Made by a program: the position numbers and the translations under genes. The notes below the pieces were generated by a model that saw only the letters and a program-made list of their open reading frames with translations, was not told the DNA's origin and did not search any database. From NCBI GenBank assembly GCA_937901465.1, contig CALGTU010000079.1, positions 1-5,447 of the forward strand: DNA of 5,447 bases, read 5' to 3'. Below, piece by piece: positions 5,158-5,447 of this stretch. Source of the DNA: an uncultured Clostridia bacterium. Its GTDB lineage: Bacteria > Bacillota > Clostridia > Oscillospirales > Ruminococcaceae. How positions within the stretch are numbered: position 1 is the stretch's first letter; each line of letters opens with the position of its first letter.

Positions 5158-5178
5158 ATTCTTCACCAAAATTCTTAT

Positions 5179-5222
5179 AAAAAAACCGCAGACCTCTCCT
5201 TAAAAGAACATCTGCGGTTTTT
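5179..5222 (-). terminator. Intrinsic terminator of the acyl-CoA synthetase gene
   Basis: AAAAACCGCAGA (5222-5211 on the minus strand) pairs perfectly over 12 bp with TCTGCGGTTTTT (5192-5181), with an 18-base loop and a seven-T tail (5185-5179). It lies 10 bp after the synthetase stop codon. The A/T symmetry allows it to work in the plus direction too. It ends only 21 bases before the ATG of the next gene. Confidence 0.92.
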
Positions 5223-5232
5223 GATTTTTAAA

Positions 5233-5447
5233 TTACTTATTGGCGTCCTGCGCTCTGATTTCTGAACGACGGATCTTTCCGCTTCCCACTGTTTTGGGAA
5301 GACTATCGCGGAATTCAACAACTCTTGGATATTTATAAGGAGCAGTATGTTCCTTGACATAAGTCTGGATTTCCTTTTTCAGTTCGTCAGTTCCCTCTGT
5401 TCCGTTTGTGAGAACGATTGTAGCCTTTACAACCTGACCTCTGATTT
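5233..5447 (-). CDS. C-terminal end of an AMP-forming acyl-CoA synthetase (partial)
   Basis: The last 70 residues of a protein entering from the right edge are seen. They match the C-terminal subdomain of ANL-superfamily acyl-CoA synthetases, which activate an acid with ATP to acyl-AMP and transfer it to CoA. Visible landmarks are VVKATIVLTNG, the helix-rich KKEIQTYVKEHTAPYKYP, FRDSLPKT and the A10 segment GSGKIRRSEIR with the catalytic lysine. The TAPYKYPR style fits acetyl/medium-chain or benzoate-type synthetases, but the substrate cannot be decided from this end. Compared with the common PKTxSGKIRR form there is one extra Gly (PKTVGSGKIRR). The stop TAA is at 5235-5233 and is followed by a strong terminator. 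Confidence 0.92.
   Translation of the reverse strand, partial: IRGQVVKATIVLTNGTEGTDELKKEIQTYVKEHTAPYKYPRVVEFRDSLPKTVGSGKIRRSEIRAQDANK

Noticed and set aside
5175..5360. 61-residue minus-strand frame over the synthetase end and terminator
   Set aside because: It is out of frame with the clear synthetase C-terminus and reads through the terminator hairpin.

Overview
The window looks like chromosomal DNA of a gut-type, low-to-mid GC Firmicute, most likely a Ruminococcus/Oscillospiraceae relative. That placement is an inference from the protein style, strong AGGAGG-type ribosome binding sites, a sigma-A type promoter and abundant intergenic repeats; no marker gene is present. Every gene I can support lies on the minus strand, so the window is read from right to left.

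Right end (5447 to 5179): the last 70 residues of an AMP-forming acyl-CoA synthetase, closed by a strong 12-bp-stem terminator. Only about 21 bases after the terminator begins an unusual 481-residue protein (5157 to 3712) with two ACT domains fused to a metallo-beta-lactamase-fold hydrolase. This is the most interesting gene of the window. Its last codons lie inside one copy of a 29-bp repeat that recurs 110 bp downstream.

Middle (3573 to 2362): a textbook promoter (TTGAAA, 17 bp, TATAAT) drives fucO, an iron-dependent lactaldehyde/1,2-propanediol oxidoreductase with all metal ligands present. Directly after its stop codon come heptamer repeat arrays and inverted repeats (2361 to about 2244).

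Left half (2150 to 606): a HAD-family phosphatase, a small P-loop kinase-like protein and a MazG-like nucleotide pyrophosphohydrolase follow each other in one direction. The first two are 17 bp apart and probably one operon. A heptamer array writes the last codons of the kinase. At about position 720, inside mazG, base composition drops sharply, from about 50% GC to about 26% GC by hand count. The remaining left end (1 to 720) is AT-rich. It holds a small membrane/PH-like gene that overlaps the mazG stop but carries an in-frame TAA, a hairpin, and weak evidence for the start of one more gene. This end looks like recently acquired or decaying accessory DNA.

There is no CRISPR array, tRNA, rRNA, transposase or evident defence system. 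The main oddities are the ACT-ACT-hydrolase fusion, two kinds of dispersed repeat that form the 3' ends of coding genes, and the composition break inside mazG.
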